Program-made: the position numbers and the translations under genes
Notes under the pieces: model-generated
The model's database searches: none
What the model was told of the DNA's origin: nothing
Seen by the model: the letters and a program-made list of their open reading frames with translations, nothing else
Shown: piece after piece, positions 15,340 to 22,980 of the stretch
Numbering within the stretch: position 1 is the stretch's first letter
Layout of the letters: every line of letters starts with the position of its first letter
Assembly (NCBI GenBank): GCA_034433615.1
Contig: DAOUAJ010000071.1
Location: forward strand, 1-28,660
Origin: DAOUAJ01 sp034433615
Lineage (GTDB): Bacteria; Chloroflexota; Anaerolineae; DUEN01
Reading direction: 5' to 3'
DNA length: 28,660 nucleotides

Positions 15340-17139
15340 CTAATTCACCACAATCGCCTGGTAATTGCAGGCATCAAAGCAAGCCCCGCACCGTTCGCAC
15401 AGGTTCGGGTCAATGACATGCTTTTGCTTGCGCTCGCCAGTGATAGCTCCCATCGGGCAGATGCGGGCACACAAGGTACAGCCCGTGCACTCGTCGGTGA
15501 TCCTGTACGTGATCAGAGCACGGCATACCCCGGCCGGGCATCTGTGATCGCGAATGTGCGCCTCATACTCTGAACGGAAGTAGCGTAAAGTTGTCAGGAC
15601 GGGGTTAGGAGCTGTCTGCCCCAGGGCGCATAGTGAGCCCTTCTGCACGGTTTGCGCCAGCGATTCCAGCAGCGTCAGGTCCTCCATCGTCGCTGTGCCC
15701 GCTTGAATAGACTCCAGGATCCCCAGCATACGCTGGGTGCCTACGCGGCACGGCGGGCACTTGCCACACGACTCGGCCTGGGTGAAAGAGAGGAAATAGT
15801 GAGCGATGTCCACGGCGCAGTTGCGATCGTCCATCACCACCAGGCCGCCGGAGCCCATGATGGAGCCGGCCGCGGCCAACGACTCGTAGTCCACGGGCGT
15901 GTCCAACTGGCTAGCTGGCAAACACCCGCCCGACGGGCCGCCGGTCTGCACCGCCTTGAACGTCCGGCCCTCGGCGATGCCGCCGCCGATATCGAAGATG
16001 ATCTGGCGCAACGTGGTCCCCAGCGGGACCTCGATCAGCCCGGTGCGCTGAACTTTTCCCGCCAGGGAGAAAGTCTTAGTCCCGCGCGCGCTGGCCGTGC
16101 CCCAGCGCGCGTACGCCTCCGGGCCATCGCGCAAGATGTGCGAGACCGCAGCCAGGGTCTCGACATTATTGATGACGGTCGGCCGGCCCCACAGGCCCGA
16201 CTGGGTGGGGAAGGGGGGGCGCGGGCGCGGCATCCCCCGCCGCCCCTCGATGGACGCCATCAGCGCGGTCTCTTCACCACAGACAAAAGCCCCTGCCCCT
16301 TCTCGAATCTCGATGTCGAAGGAGAAATTAAAGCCCAGAATGTCTTCACCCAGTAGCCCGGCCTCCCGCATCTGCCTGATGGCGATGCGCAGGCGCTGGA
16401 CGGCCAGCGGGTATTCGGCGCGAATGTACACGTACCCCTGCCTGGCGCCGATGGCGTACCCGGCGATCAGCATCCCCTCTAACATAGAGTGGGGGTCACC
16501 CTCCAGCAGTGAGCGGTTCATGAAGGCGCCAGGGTCCCCCTCATCGGCATTGCAGATGACGTATTTCGTGTCGCCTGGGACATTACGGCAGAGTTGCCAT
16601 TTACGCCATGTGGGGAAGCCGGCCCCGCCACGGCCGCGTAATCCGGAGCGCCTGACCTGCTCAATCACCTCTTCCGGGATCATGTGCAGGGCATTTTCCA
16701 GGCCCAGGTAGCCGCCGCGCGCCAAATAGTGATGAAAGTTCGTGGGATCAATCACGCCGCAGTTGCGCAGAATCAGCCGGGCCTGAGATTTGAGCATCGG
16801 CAGTTCGTCGAAGCGCGGAAGGCCGTCCAGGCCATGGCCGTTCAGCGTGGCAAGGGAGCGGTCCAGACAGGGGTCGTCTCCCGTCAGCCAGCGTTGGACA
16901 ATCTCCGTCGCGATCGCGGCGGTGACATTCCCATACAAAATCGCCGGCCGGCCGGGTTTGATGACCGTGATGACCGGCTCTACGTAGCACAATCCCAGAC
17001 ATCCCACCTCGGTCAACACGATGTCCAGGGCTTGCTCAGCCCGCATCTTCTGGAGGGCCTCAATGACGGATAAGGCGCCGGCCGCGCGGCCGCAGGTGGC
17101 CGCGCCCACCAGCACGCGCGGGCGGGTTTCCTGCTCCAT
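15340..17139 (-). CDS. NuoF/HydB-like NADH-binding flavoprotein with ferredoxin tail
   Basis: This 599-aa protein is the NADH-oxidising flavin subunit type found in complex I and in electron-bifurcating hydrogenases and formate dehydrogenases. The N-terminal thioredoxin-like [2Fe-2S] domain has Cys in ATCGRAAGA and GCLGLC. The NuoF core has the glycine-rich GRGGAGFPTW near 168-177, the NADH/FMN region CNADEGDPGAFMNR, EGAGAFVCGEETAL, and the [4Fe-4S] motif ESCGKCPPCRVGTQ near 455. A two-cluster ferredoxin tail (CTGCTLCARICP and CERCGACFDAC) occupies the last 50 residues. This tail is typical of bifurcating HydB/HylB proteins and absent from ordinary complex I NuoF. I start it at the ATG complementary to 17137-17139, which has AGGAG eight bases upstream. 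An in-frame extension to 17271 translates a dispersed repeat and is rejected. Confidence 0.93.
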   Translation of the reverse strand: MEQETRPRVLVGAATCGRAAGALSVIEALQKMRAEQALDIVLTEVGCLGLCYVEPVITVIKPGRPAILYGNVTAAIATEIVQRWLTGDDPCLDRSLATLNGHGLDGLPRFDELPMLKSQARLILRNCGVIDPTNFHHYLARGGYLGLENALHMIPEEVIEQVRRSGLRGRGGAGFPTWRKWQLCRNVPGDTKYVICNADEGDPGAFMNRSLLEGDPHSMLEGMLIAGYAIGARQGYVYIRAEYPLAVQRLRIAIRQMREAGLLGEDILGFNFSFDIEIREGAGAFVCGEETALMASIEGRRGMPRPRPPFPTQSGLWGRPTVINNVETLAAVSHILRDGPEAYARWGTASARGTKTFSLAGKVQRTGLIEVPLGTTLRQIIFDIGGGIAEGRTFKAVQTGGPSGGCLPASQLDTPVDYESLAAAGSIMGSGGLVVMDDRNCAVDIAHYFLSFTQAESCGKCPPCRVGTQRMLGILESIQAGTATMEDLTLLESLAQTVQKGSLCALGQTAPNPVLTTLRYFRSEYEAHIRDHRCPAGVCRALITYRITDECTGCTLCARICPMGAITGERKQKHVIDPNLCERCGACFDACNYQAIVVN

Positions 17140-17201
17140 CTCTTGCCACTCCTGGCACGCCCTCCGTCGCATCGCGCCCAAAGAGGCGCCCCCAGAGGGA
17201 T

Positions 17202-17231
17202 CGCCCCTACGGCCATACCCGCGTAGGGGCG
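17202..17231. repeat. 10-bp-arm hairpin of the GTAGGGGCG type
   Basis: CGCCCCTACG (17202-17211) and CGTAGGGGCG (17222-17231) form perfect arms around a 10-nt loop. The motif resembles a common dispersed intergenic palindrome. It lies between the NuoE-like and NuoF-like genes and stays open in frame with the NuoF-like protein, which creates a false N-terminal extension. Confidence 0.75.
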
Positions 17232-17329
17232 GTACCTCCGTGCCCACCCCTTCTTCCATGCCGTCATTCATCCCTGGCCTCTGTCACGTGGGACATGATG
17301 AGCAATACGTGATCTGTGAAGTCGTGTGT

Positions 17330-17353
17330 CACGCATTATGCATCACGCATTAT
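17330..17353. repeat. Short direct repeat CACGCATTAT, 14-bp period
   Basis: CACGCATTAT occurs at 17330-17339 and 17344-17353, a period of 14, twice a 7-bp unit. The right copy overlaps the stop codon of the NuoE-like gene. It resembles the 7-bp-period repeats at 26611-26634 in style but not in sequence. Confidence 0.5.
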
Positions 17354-17805
17354 CTCCTGTACTTTTTGAGAATCCGCTGCATCTTGGTCGCGGTCACGCG
17401 CCCGTGCACCTCATCATCTACGACAATCACCGGCCCCAGCGCGCAACAGCCGAAGCAGGCCACCCTTTCCAGGCTGAACCGCCCATCTTGCGTCGTGTGG
17501 CCGGCGGTGACCTTTAACTCCCTTTCCAGGAACTCCATGAGGGTATCGCCGCGGCGAACGTGGCAGGCTGTACCCAGACATACTTTGATTGTATGCTTGC
17601 CCGGCCTCTCAAAGCGAAACTGGGAGTAGAAGGAAGCGACGCCGTACACCTCGGACTCAGACACCTTCAGGTGTCGGGCGATGCCTTGAACAGCCTCGGG
17701 TGGTACATAGGCGAAGCGCTCTTGAACTTGTTGAAGCAGGGAGATGAGCTTTGAGCGATCACCGCGGCTGCATGTGGCAATGATGTCACCGAGGTGCTCA
17801 CGCAT
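17350..17805 (-). CDS. NuoE-like [2Fe-2S] subunit (24 kDa type)
   Basis: This 151-aa thioredoxin-fold [2Fe-2S] protein is of the NuoE/HydC family, which passes electrons from the NuoF-type flavin in NADH dehydrogenases and bifurcating hydrogenases. The helical N-terminal part contains LLQQVQERFAYVPPEAVQGIARHL and YGVASFYSQF. The four ligands are in VCLGTACHVRRG (C-x4-C) and VACFGCCALGP. I start it at the ATG complementary to 17803-17805, with GGAGG just upstream; an earlier in-frame Met (17862) lacks such a site. It is the first gene of the leftward redox operon, followed by the NuoF-like gene after a gap containing repeats. No clear promoter for the operon was found in 17806-18052, only weak matches. 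Confidence 0.93.
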   Translation of the reverse strand: MREHLGDIIATCSRGDRSKLISLLQQVQERFAYVPPEAVQGIARHLKVSESEVYGVASFYSQFRFERPGKHTIKVCLGTACHVRRGDTLMEFLERELKVTAGHTTQDGRFSLERVACFGCCALGPVIVVDDEVHGRVTATKMQRILKKYRR

Positions 17806-17983
17806 GGAAAACCCTCCGTCACGTGGCGTGTAAGAACTTAAATATGCGGCCTTTGACCACAATGAATTCTATCACCAGGACTGGATACTGGGTATGGCGT
17901 AAGTCATCTCATGACCTCAGCAGGTTTAATAACTGGCTCTCGTGTGATGCACCTCCGAAGTGTGTCACAGTGAAGGCATATCA

Positions 17984-18012
17984 TTGACCTCCAAAGCCAC
18001 CGTGGTTATAAT
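17984..18012 (+). promoter_or_regulatory. Near-consensus sigma-70-type promoter for the P-type ATPase
   Basis: TTGACC at 17984-17989 and TATAAT at 18007-18012 are 17 bp apart. This is five of six for the -35, perfect for the -10, with optimal spacing. The leader to the ATG at 18053 would be about 35 nt. Confidence 0.8.
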
Positions 18013-18052
18013 AGCTGAGCGTGACAGCGACAGAACACTTTGGAGATAGATC

Positions 18053-20902
18053 ATGGGCGTCTTAAACAGGACCCTGCCGACACCATCGGTTGGTGGGGAT
18101 TCTCATGTGGTAAACGGTAATGAGTGGCATACCCTGCCTGTCACGGACGTGCTGGATGCGCTGCACACCCACTACCAGGATGGGCTCTCCGCAGCGGAGG
18201 CAGCGGCACGGCTGCAACAATACGGGCCAAACGAATTGAAGGAGGCTCCTCGCCCAGGGTTCCTGGCCCGCCTGTGGGAACAGTTCAACAACTTTCTGAT
18301 GCTCCTCTTAATCGTCGCCAGTGTGATCTCCCTGGCGCTGGGTGATACTGTGGAGGCCGGGGCCATCATCGCCATCGTCCTCCTCAACGCGATCCTGGGC
18401 GTGATCCAGGAATCGCGGGCGGAGGAAGCGCTGGCCGCTCTCAAGAAGATGGCCGCGCCGGAAGCCCAGGTGATCCGGGACGGCCGGCAGATCACCATCC
18501 CGGCCCGTGAATTGGTGCCCGGCGACCTCGTCATCCTGGAAACGGGCGATTACGTCCCCGCTGACGTCCGACTCATTGAGGCGGTTAACCTGCAAATCGA
18601 GGAGGCCGCGCTGACGGGTGAGTCCGTCCCCGTCCACAAATACGCCAACACCGTCCTGGATCGAGAGATCCCCCTGGGTGACCGCAATAACACGGCGTTC
18701 ATGTCCACCGTGGTGACCTATGGCCGTGGCCGCGGCGTCGTCGTGGCCACAGGGATGCACACCCAGATCGGGCTGATCGCCCAGATGCTGCAATCCGCCG
18801 AGAACGAGCCTACACCTTTGCAGGTCAAGCTAGATCAATTGGGCAAAATGCTGGGCTGGGCAGCTCTGGCCATCTGTGCGTTGGTGTTCATCATTGGCTG
18901 GATACGCGAGGGAAATCCTCTGGAGATGTTCATCGTGGCTGTTAGCCTGGCCATCGCGGCCGTGCCAGAGGGGTTGCCGGCCGTGGTCACCATCGCGCTG
19001 GCCCTGGGCATGCAACGCATGATCCGTCGCCACGCCCTGATCCGCAGCCTGCCCGCCGTTGAGACGTTGGGATCCACGACTGTCATCTGCTCTGACAAGA
19101 CCGGCACCCTCACCCAAAACGAGATGACGGTTGTACGCCTCTATGCTGATCAGACAATGGTTACCGTGACGGGCGAGGGCTATGCCCCACAAGGGAAGTT
19201 TCTCCATGCCGATGAGGAGATTGAGCCACGAGAGCACGCGGGGATCCAACTGTTGCTGCGCGCGGCGACGCTGTGCAACGACGCCTACCTGGAGACTTCG
19301 GGCACGGGAGATGGTCACCGCATTTACCGCATAGTAGGGGATCCCACGGAGGGCGCGCTGGTGGTGGCCGCGGCCAAGGCGGGGCTGTGGAAATCCACCC
19401 TGGAACAGGAGACCCCACGCGTGGCCGAGATCCCCTTCGAAGCTGAACGCAAGCGCATGACCACCATCCACGAGGTGGAACAGAGTGACGAGCTGGCCCG
19501 TGCCTTCCCGTTCTTCTCGCGAGATCACCAACGTAACCCCGGGTATATCGCCTTCGTCAAGGGCGCACCGGATCTGGTGATCGAACGTTGCACGCGGCGA
19601 TATGCCAGGGGCCAGGAAGCTCCGATGACGGAAGAGGATCGTCAGCATCTGCTGGATGTGAACCGGGAGATGGCCACCCACGCGCTGCGCGTGCTGGGCG
19701 TGGCCTATCGTGAGCTGCCCGAAGTGCCACAAGAGCCGGATGCGGAGGCCGTGGAGCGTGATCTGACGTTTGTCGGGCTGCTGGGGATGATTGATCCGGC
19801 GCGGCCAGAGGTGAGACCGGCCATTGAGGTCGCCCGCCGGGCCGGGATCAAGACGGTGATGATCACGGGCGATTACCGGGAGACGGCAGCCGCCATCGCC
19901 CGCGAGATCGGCCTGCACCGTTCTGACGGGCTGATATTGACCGGCCGCGAGTTGGACCAGATGTCAGACGAGGAGCTGGTACAGGTGGTTGAAGAGGTGG
20001 ACGTGTACGCTCGCACATCTCCTCAGCACAAGATGCGGATCGTGGACGCGCTGAAGGCGCGGCGACATATCGTGGCCATGACTGGCGACGGGGTTAACGA
20101 CGCGCCGGCCTTGAAGCGGTCGGACATCGGCGTGGCGATGGGCATCACCGGCACCGACGTGGCCAAAGAAACGGCCGACATGGTGCTCACCGACGACAAC
20201 TATGTCTCCATCGTAGCTGCGGTGGAAGAGGGGCGAATCATCTACTCTAACATCCGCAAGTTCGTCTTCTATCTTCTCTCCTGCAACGTGGGCGAGATCC
20301 TGATCATCTTCCTGGCCACGCTGGCCGGGTGGCCCCTGCCGCTGACCGCGATCCAGTTGCTGTGGCTGAACCTGCTCACCGACGGCGCGCCGGCCCTGGC
20401 GCTGGGGTTAGAGAAAGGGGACCCCGACATCATGGATCGCCCGCCGCGGCCGCCTGAGGAGCCGGTGATTAACCGCGAGATGCTTATCGGCATCGGCGTC
20501 CAGAGCCTGGCGATCTTGACGGCCACCCTGGGGGCCTTCCTTCTAGGCAACCCATTCAACCCGGCCACGTTGGACATCGCCGAGAGCATGGCATTTACTA
20601 CGCTCGTCACGTCGGAGTTGCTGCGAGCTTATACTGCTCGCTCGGAGCACTATTTGGTGCTGCGTATCGGTGTGTTTTCCAATCGGTTCATGCAGTACGC
20701 GGTACTCGCCTCGCTGGCGTTGCTGCTGTTGGTTGTTTATGTACCGTTCCTGAACCCGGTCTTCAACACGCATCCGCTATCGCTGGTTCAGTGGATGAGG
20801 ATCTTGCCGTTGATCTTGCTGCCGGCCACAGCCGCCGAGATGACGAAGGCCCTTCTGCGCCACGCCGACCGGGTTGCGCAGCGGCGCCGGCTGGCTGCAT
20901 AG
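18053..20902 (+). CDS. Cation-transporting P-type ATPase, Ca2+ (SERCA/PMR1) type
   Basis: This 949-aa membrane pump belongs to class IIA P-type ATPases. It has an N-terminal cation ATPase domain (LSAAEAAARLQQYGPNEL), the actuator motif T188-G-E-S191, the phosphorylated D348 in DKTGTLTQNEMTV, a KGAPDLVIERC nucleotide-domain motif and the hinge GDGVND (678-683). Ligands expected for SERCA Ca2+ sites are present: E306 in M4 (PEGLP), N and E in M5 (SCNVGEIL), and N, T and D in M6 (LNLLTDGAPALALG). A Glu in TLVTSELLRAYTARSE could be the M8 site I ligand. Ca2+ export from the cytoplasm is the natural inference; Mn2+ cannot be excluded. GGAGAT lies nine bases before the ATG. It is a single-gene unit, convergent with the next cluster. 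Confidence 0.94.
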   Translation: MGVLNRTLPTPSVGGDSHVVNGNEWHTLPVTDVLDALHTHYQDGLSAAEAAARLQQYGPNELKEAPRPGFLARLWEQFNNFLMLLLIVASVISLALGDTVEAGAIIAIVLLNAILGVIQESRAEEALAALKKMAAPEAQVIRDGRQITIPARELVPGDLVILETGDYVPADVRLIEAVNLQIEEAALTGESVPVHKYANTVLDREIPLGDRNNTAFMSTVVTYGRGRGVVVATGMHTQIGLIAQMLQSAENEPTPLQVKLDQLGKMLGWAALAICALVFIIGWIREGNPLEMFIVAVSLAIAAVPEGLPAVVTIALALGMQRMIRRHALIRSLPAVETLGSTTVICSDKTGTLTQNEMTVVRLYADQTMVTVTGEGYAPQGKFLHADEEIEPREHAGIQLLLRAATLCNDAYLETSGTGDGHRIYRIVGDPTEGALVVAAAKAGLWKSTLEQETPRVAEIPFEAERKRMTTIHEVEQSDELARAFPFFSRDHQRNPGYIAFVKGAPDLVIERCTRRYARGQEAPMTEEDRQHLLDVNREMATHALRVLGVAYRELPEVPQEPDAEAVERDLTFVGLLGMIDPARPEVRPAIEVARRAGIKTVMITGDYRETAAAIAREIGLHRSDGLILTGRELDQMSDEELVQVVEEVDVYARTSPQHKMRIVDALKARRHIVAMTGDGVNDAPALKRSDIGVAMGITGTDVAKETADMVLTDDNYVSIVAAVEEGRIIYSNIRKFVFYLLSCNVGEILIIFLATLAGWPLPLTAIQLLWLNLLTDGAPALALGLEKGDPDIMDRPPRPPEEPVINREMLIGIGVQSLAILTATLGAFLLGNPFNPATLDIAESMAFTTLVTSELLRAYTARSEHYLVLRIGVFSNRFMQYAVLASLALLLLVVYVPFLNPVFNTHPLSLVQWMRILPLILLPATAAEMTKALLRHADRVAQRRRLAA

Positions 20903-20979
20903 CCCCGCAGAAACGGCAACGCACTCATCGCCACCTCTGGCGTGACGCTGTCCACGGTGAAACCCTTTTTGACGCCTTG

Positions 20980-21993
20980 TCACCCCTCGCGCACAGTCTC
21001 AATGAAGGCGACCATGTTCTCCGTCGGGATGTCGCCAGGCATGGCGTGCGATGGGGCAATGATGTAGCCGCCGCCTCGACCTACCTCGTCCATCAGCCGA
21101 CGTGCCTCATCCCGCACCTCCTGCGGCGTGCCGTAAGGCAGGACCCTCTGAATGCTCATGCCACCGTAGAACGAGAGGTGCTGTCCGAACTGGCGCTTGA
21201 TCTCGTAGGGATCCATCACCTCCGGCTGGAAGGGGTTGAAGACGTCCAGACCCAGCTCGATCAGTTCGGGGAATAACTCTTGCACCTTGCCGCAGGAATG
21301 GATGAAGACCGCCTTCCCCGCCCGCTTGACCGCACCGTACATCTGCGCCAGCCGCGGCTTGATGAAGCGCCGCCACAGGTGTGGCCCGGTCAGCAGGCCA
21401 CGTTGATGCCCCCAGTCGTCGCCGAACATGACCGCGTCGATGTCGTAGCGGACCACCTCCTCGATGATGCCCAGGTTGAAGGCGGTGATGGCGTCTAGCA
21501 GCTCGTCCACCCAGGCCGGCGCTTCCAGCATATCCACCATCAGCTCCGGCATGCTGCGCAAGGTCCAGGCCCGCTCGAAGAGGGAGAAGCCGATGTTGAC
21601 GATGCGGAAGCGGTCGCGGTTGGCAGCGATGAAGGCCGGCAGCCCTTCGTAGCGGCGTGGATCGTGTGGATCAGGGAAAGTATACCCCTCTAAAGATCGG
21701 CGCTTGAGCTGGTAGTCGTCCACGACGCCGATGTCCTTGTCCACCGTCCGGTTCCAGACGACGCCGAACTCATCCCGCCAGAAGTCCGGGCGCACCTCTT
21801 GCCAGGCGTCCGGCGGTTTGGCCTCATATACTGCCAGGTGATTCCCCAGGACGTGATCCAGGTCCGTGGTTCCGTAATACGCCTCCAGCCTGCACCGGGC
21901 CGGCACGGTGTAATCGAAGTGGTATGGCACCCGGTCAGGCTGGCGGTGCTGGATGGCAAGCCGAACTCTGTCACGGGGTGTTACTGTGAGCAT
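20980..21993 (-). CDS. Uroporphyrinogen decarboxylase (URO-D) family protein
   Basis: This 337-aa TIM-barrel protein is of the URO-D/methyltransferase superfamily. It opens with the common MTPRDRVRLAIQHRQPDRVP-like segment and contains MFGDDWGHQRGLLTGPHLWRRFIKPR near 195-220, a putative metal site in VFIHSCGKVQELFPELIELGLDVFNPFQPE near 235, LSFYGGMSIQRVLPYGTPQEV near 280, and GGGYIIAPSHAMPGDIPTENM near the end. In the family, HSCG-type motifs bind zinc in corrinoid methyltransferases (MtaA/MtbA-like), whereas true HemE enzymes have different active-site residues. Its context is a sugar/glycan cluster, not heme synthesis, so HemE is unlikely. The function is unknown; many such genes sit in carbohydrate clusters. 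It overlaps the pfkB-like gene by 13 nt, with GAGGTG before its ATG, and is last in the operon. Confidence 0.85.
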   Translation of the reverse strand: MLTVTPRDRVRLAIQHRQPDRVPYHFDYTVPARCRLEAYYGTTDLDHVLGNHLAVYEAKPPDAWQEVRPDFWRDEFGVVWNRTVDKDIGVVDDYQLKRRSLEGYTFPDPHDPRRYEGLPAFIAANRDRFRIVNIGFSLFERAWTLRSMPELMVDMLEAPAWVDELLDAITAFNLGIIEEVVRYDIDAVMFGDDWGHQRGLLTGPHLWRRFIKPRLAQMYGAVKRAGKAVFIHSCGKVQELFPELIELGLDVFNPFQPEVMDPYEIKRQFGQHLSFYGGMSIQRVLPYGTPQEVRDEARRLMDEVGRGGGYIIAPSHAMPGDIPTENMVAFIETVREG

Positions 21994-22934
21994 GTTTCAC
22001 CTCTTGCCTGTTCTCTGAGAAACCGGTCCACCGTGGCCCGATCGGGGATGCCGCTGCGCCCGCCGGGCCGGGTCGCCTTGATGCCAGCCGCGGCGGTTGC
22101 CACCCGAATAGCCGTATCCACGTTTTCCCCCTGCGCGATGCAAGCGGCGTACGCGCCGTGGAACACATCGCCGCAGCCGGTGGTGTCCACCACCTGGACC
22201 GGGAAGGCTGGAAAGTGGTGCACCTCTCCGTCGCGCTCCGCGTACCAGCAGCCGCGCTCACCGGCCGTGACCACGCAGCACGCGCGGTCGGCGTGAGCGA
22301 GAGAACGTACCACCGCGGCCGGGTCATCCTCACCTGTCAACTGCCTGGCCAGGTTGATGCCGATGATCAGGTGATCCACCTGGCGGATGAGTTCGGATGA
22401 ACGGGGGTCCATCATGAACTCGATGTCGGCGACCACAGGGATGCCGTGCGCATGGGCCAGCCTGGTAGCATGCAGGGCCCCCTCGATGATCGTCTGATCC
22501 ACGAAGAGCACCCGGCAACTGCCGATCAACTCCTCTGTCAGCTCCTCCGGCTGTCGCTTCATCACGCCCTCATGGTAGGCCAGGATGCTGCGCTGGCCGG
22601 TGGACAGGTCAACGATCACGATCGAGTGAATGGGCTGCGCCTCGGCTCGATGCAAGACGGGTGTGCAGTCCACCCCCTCCCGCTCGAGTTCCTGAATGGT
22701 GAAACGGGACAGTTCATCGTCGCCCAGGATGCCGCAGTAGGCCGCCTTGGCTCCCAGGCGGGCGGCAGCGACCAGCGCGGTGCCGGTCAGGCCACCCCCC
22801 TCGCGCCGTTTCGCCCGCACGAGCATCTTGGAATCGGGCAGAGGGTGGTGATCCACGTAGATCAGATCGTCCACGGCGACTGCGCCGAAACCGAGGATAT
22901 CCCAGCAGGGGATCAGCCGTCGTTTATGGCTCAT
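21981..22934 (-). CDS. PfkB/ribokinase-family carbohydrate kinase
   Basis: This 317-aa protein phosphorylates a sugar or nucleoside-like hydroxyl group from ATP. The N-terminal part shows GFGAVAVDDLIYVDHHP and GGGLTGTALVAAARLGAKAAYCGILGDDELSRF, the equivalent of PfkB signature 1. Signature 2 is complete: VVDTTGCGDVFHGAYAAC near residue 250, with the catalytic Asp in GCGD. The substrate cannot be predicted; ribokinase-, fructokinase- or sulfofructose-kinase-like proteins share these motifs. The ribosome binding site is weak. It follows the serpin gene by 46 nt and overlaps the URO-D gene, so it belongs to the same leftward operon and probably phosphorylates the sugar processed by the cluster. 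Confidence 0.9.
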   Translation of the reverse strand: MSHKRRLIPCWDILGFGAVAVDDLIYVDHHPLPDSKMLVRAKRREGGGLTGTALVAAARLGAKAAYCGILGDDELSRFTIQELEREGVDCTPVLHRAEAQPIHSIVIVDLSTGQRSILAYHEGVMKRQPEELTEELIGSCRVLFVDQTIIEGALHATRLAHAHGIPVVADIEFMMDPRSSELIRQVDHLIIGINLARQLTGEDDPAAVVRSLAHADRACCVVTAGERGCWYAERDGEVHHFPAFPVQVVDTTGCGDVFHGAYAACIAQGENVDTAIRVATAAAGIKATRPGGRSGIPDRATVDRFLREQARGETCSQ

Positions 22935-22980
22935 GTGAACGCTTCCGGCTTGAGAGAATGTGATGAGATCAACTTTTCAC

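Noticed and set aside
17140..17271. N-terminal extension of the NuoF-like protein
   Set aside because: It translates a dispersed palindromic repeat. The ATG complementary to 17137-17139 has an AGGAG site and starts where family homology starts.
17806..18052. Leftward promoter for the redox operon
   Set aside because: Only weak hexamer matches with poor spacing (for example TAGAAT with a three-of-six -35); not reported as a feature.
20903..20979. Terminator between the convergent P-type ATPase and URO-D genes
   Set aside because: A CGCCA-CCTC-TGGCG hairpin exists near 20929-20942 but the arms are only 5 bp and the nearby T-run is over 20 bases away.
20980..21993. hemE (true uroporphyrinogen decarboxylase)
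   Set aside because: The HSCG-type metal motif and the sugar-cluster context fit the broader URO-D/methyltransferase group better; no other heme gene is near.
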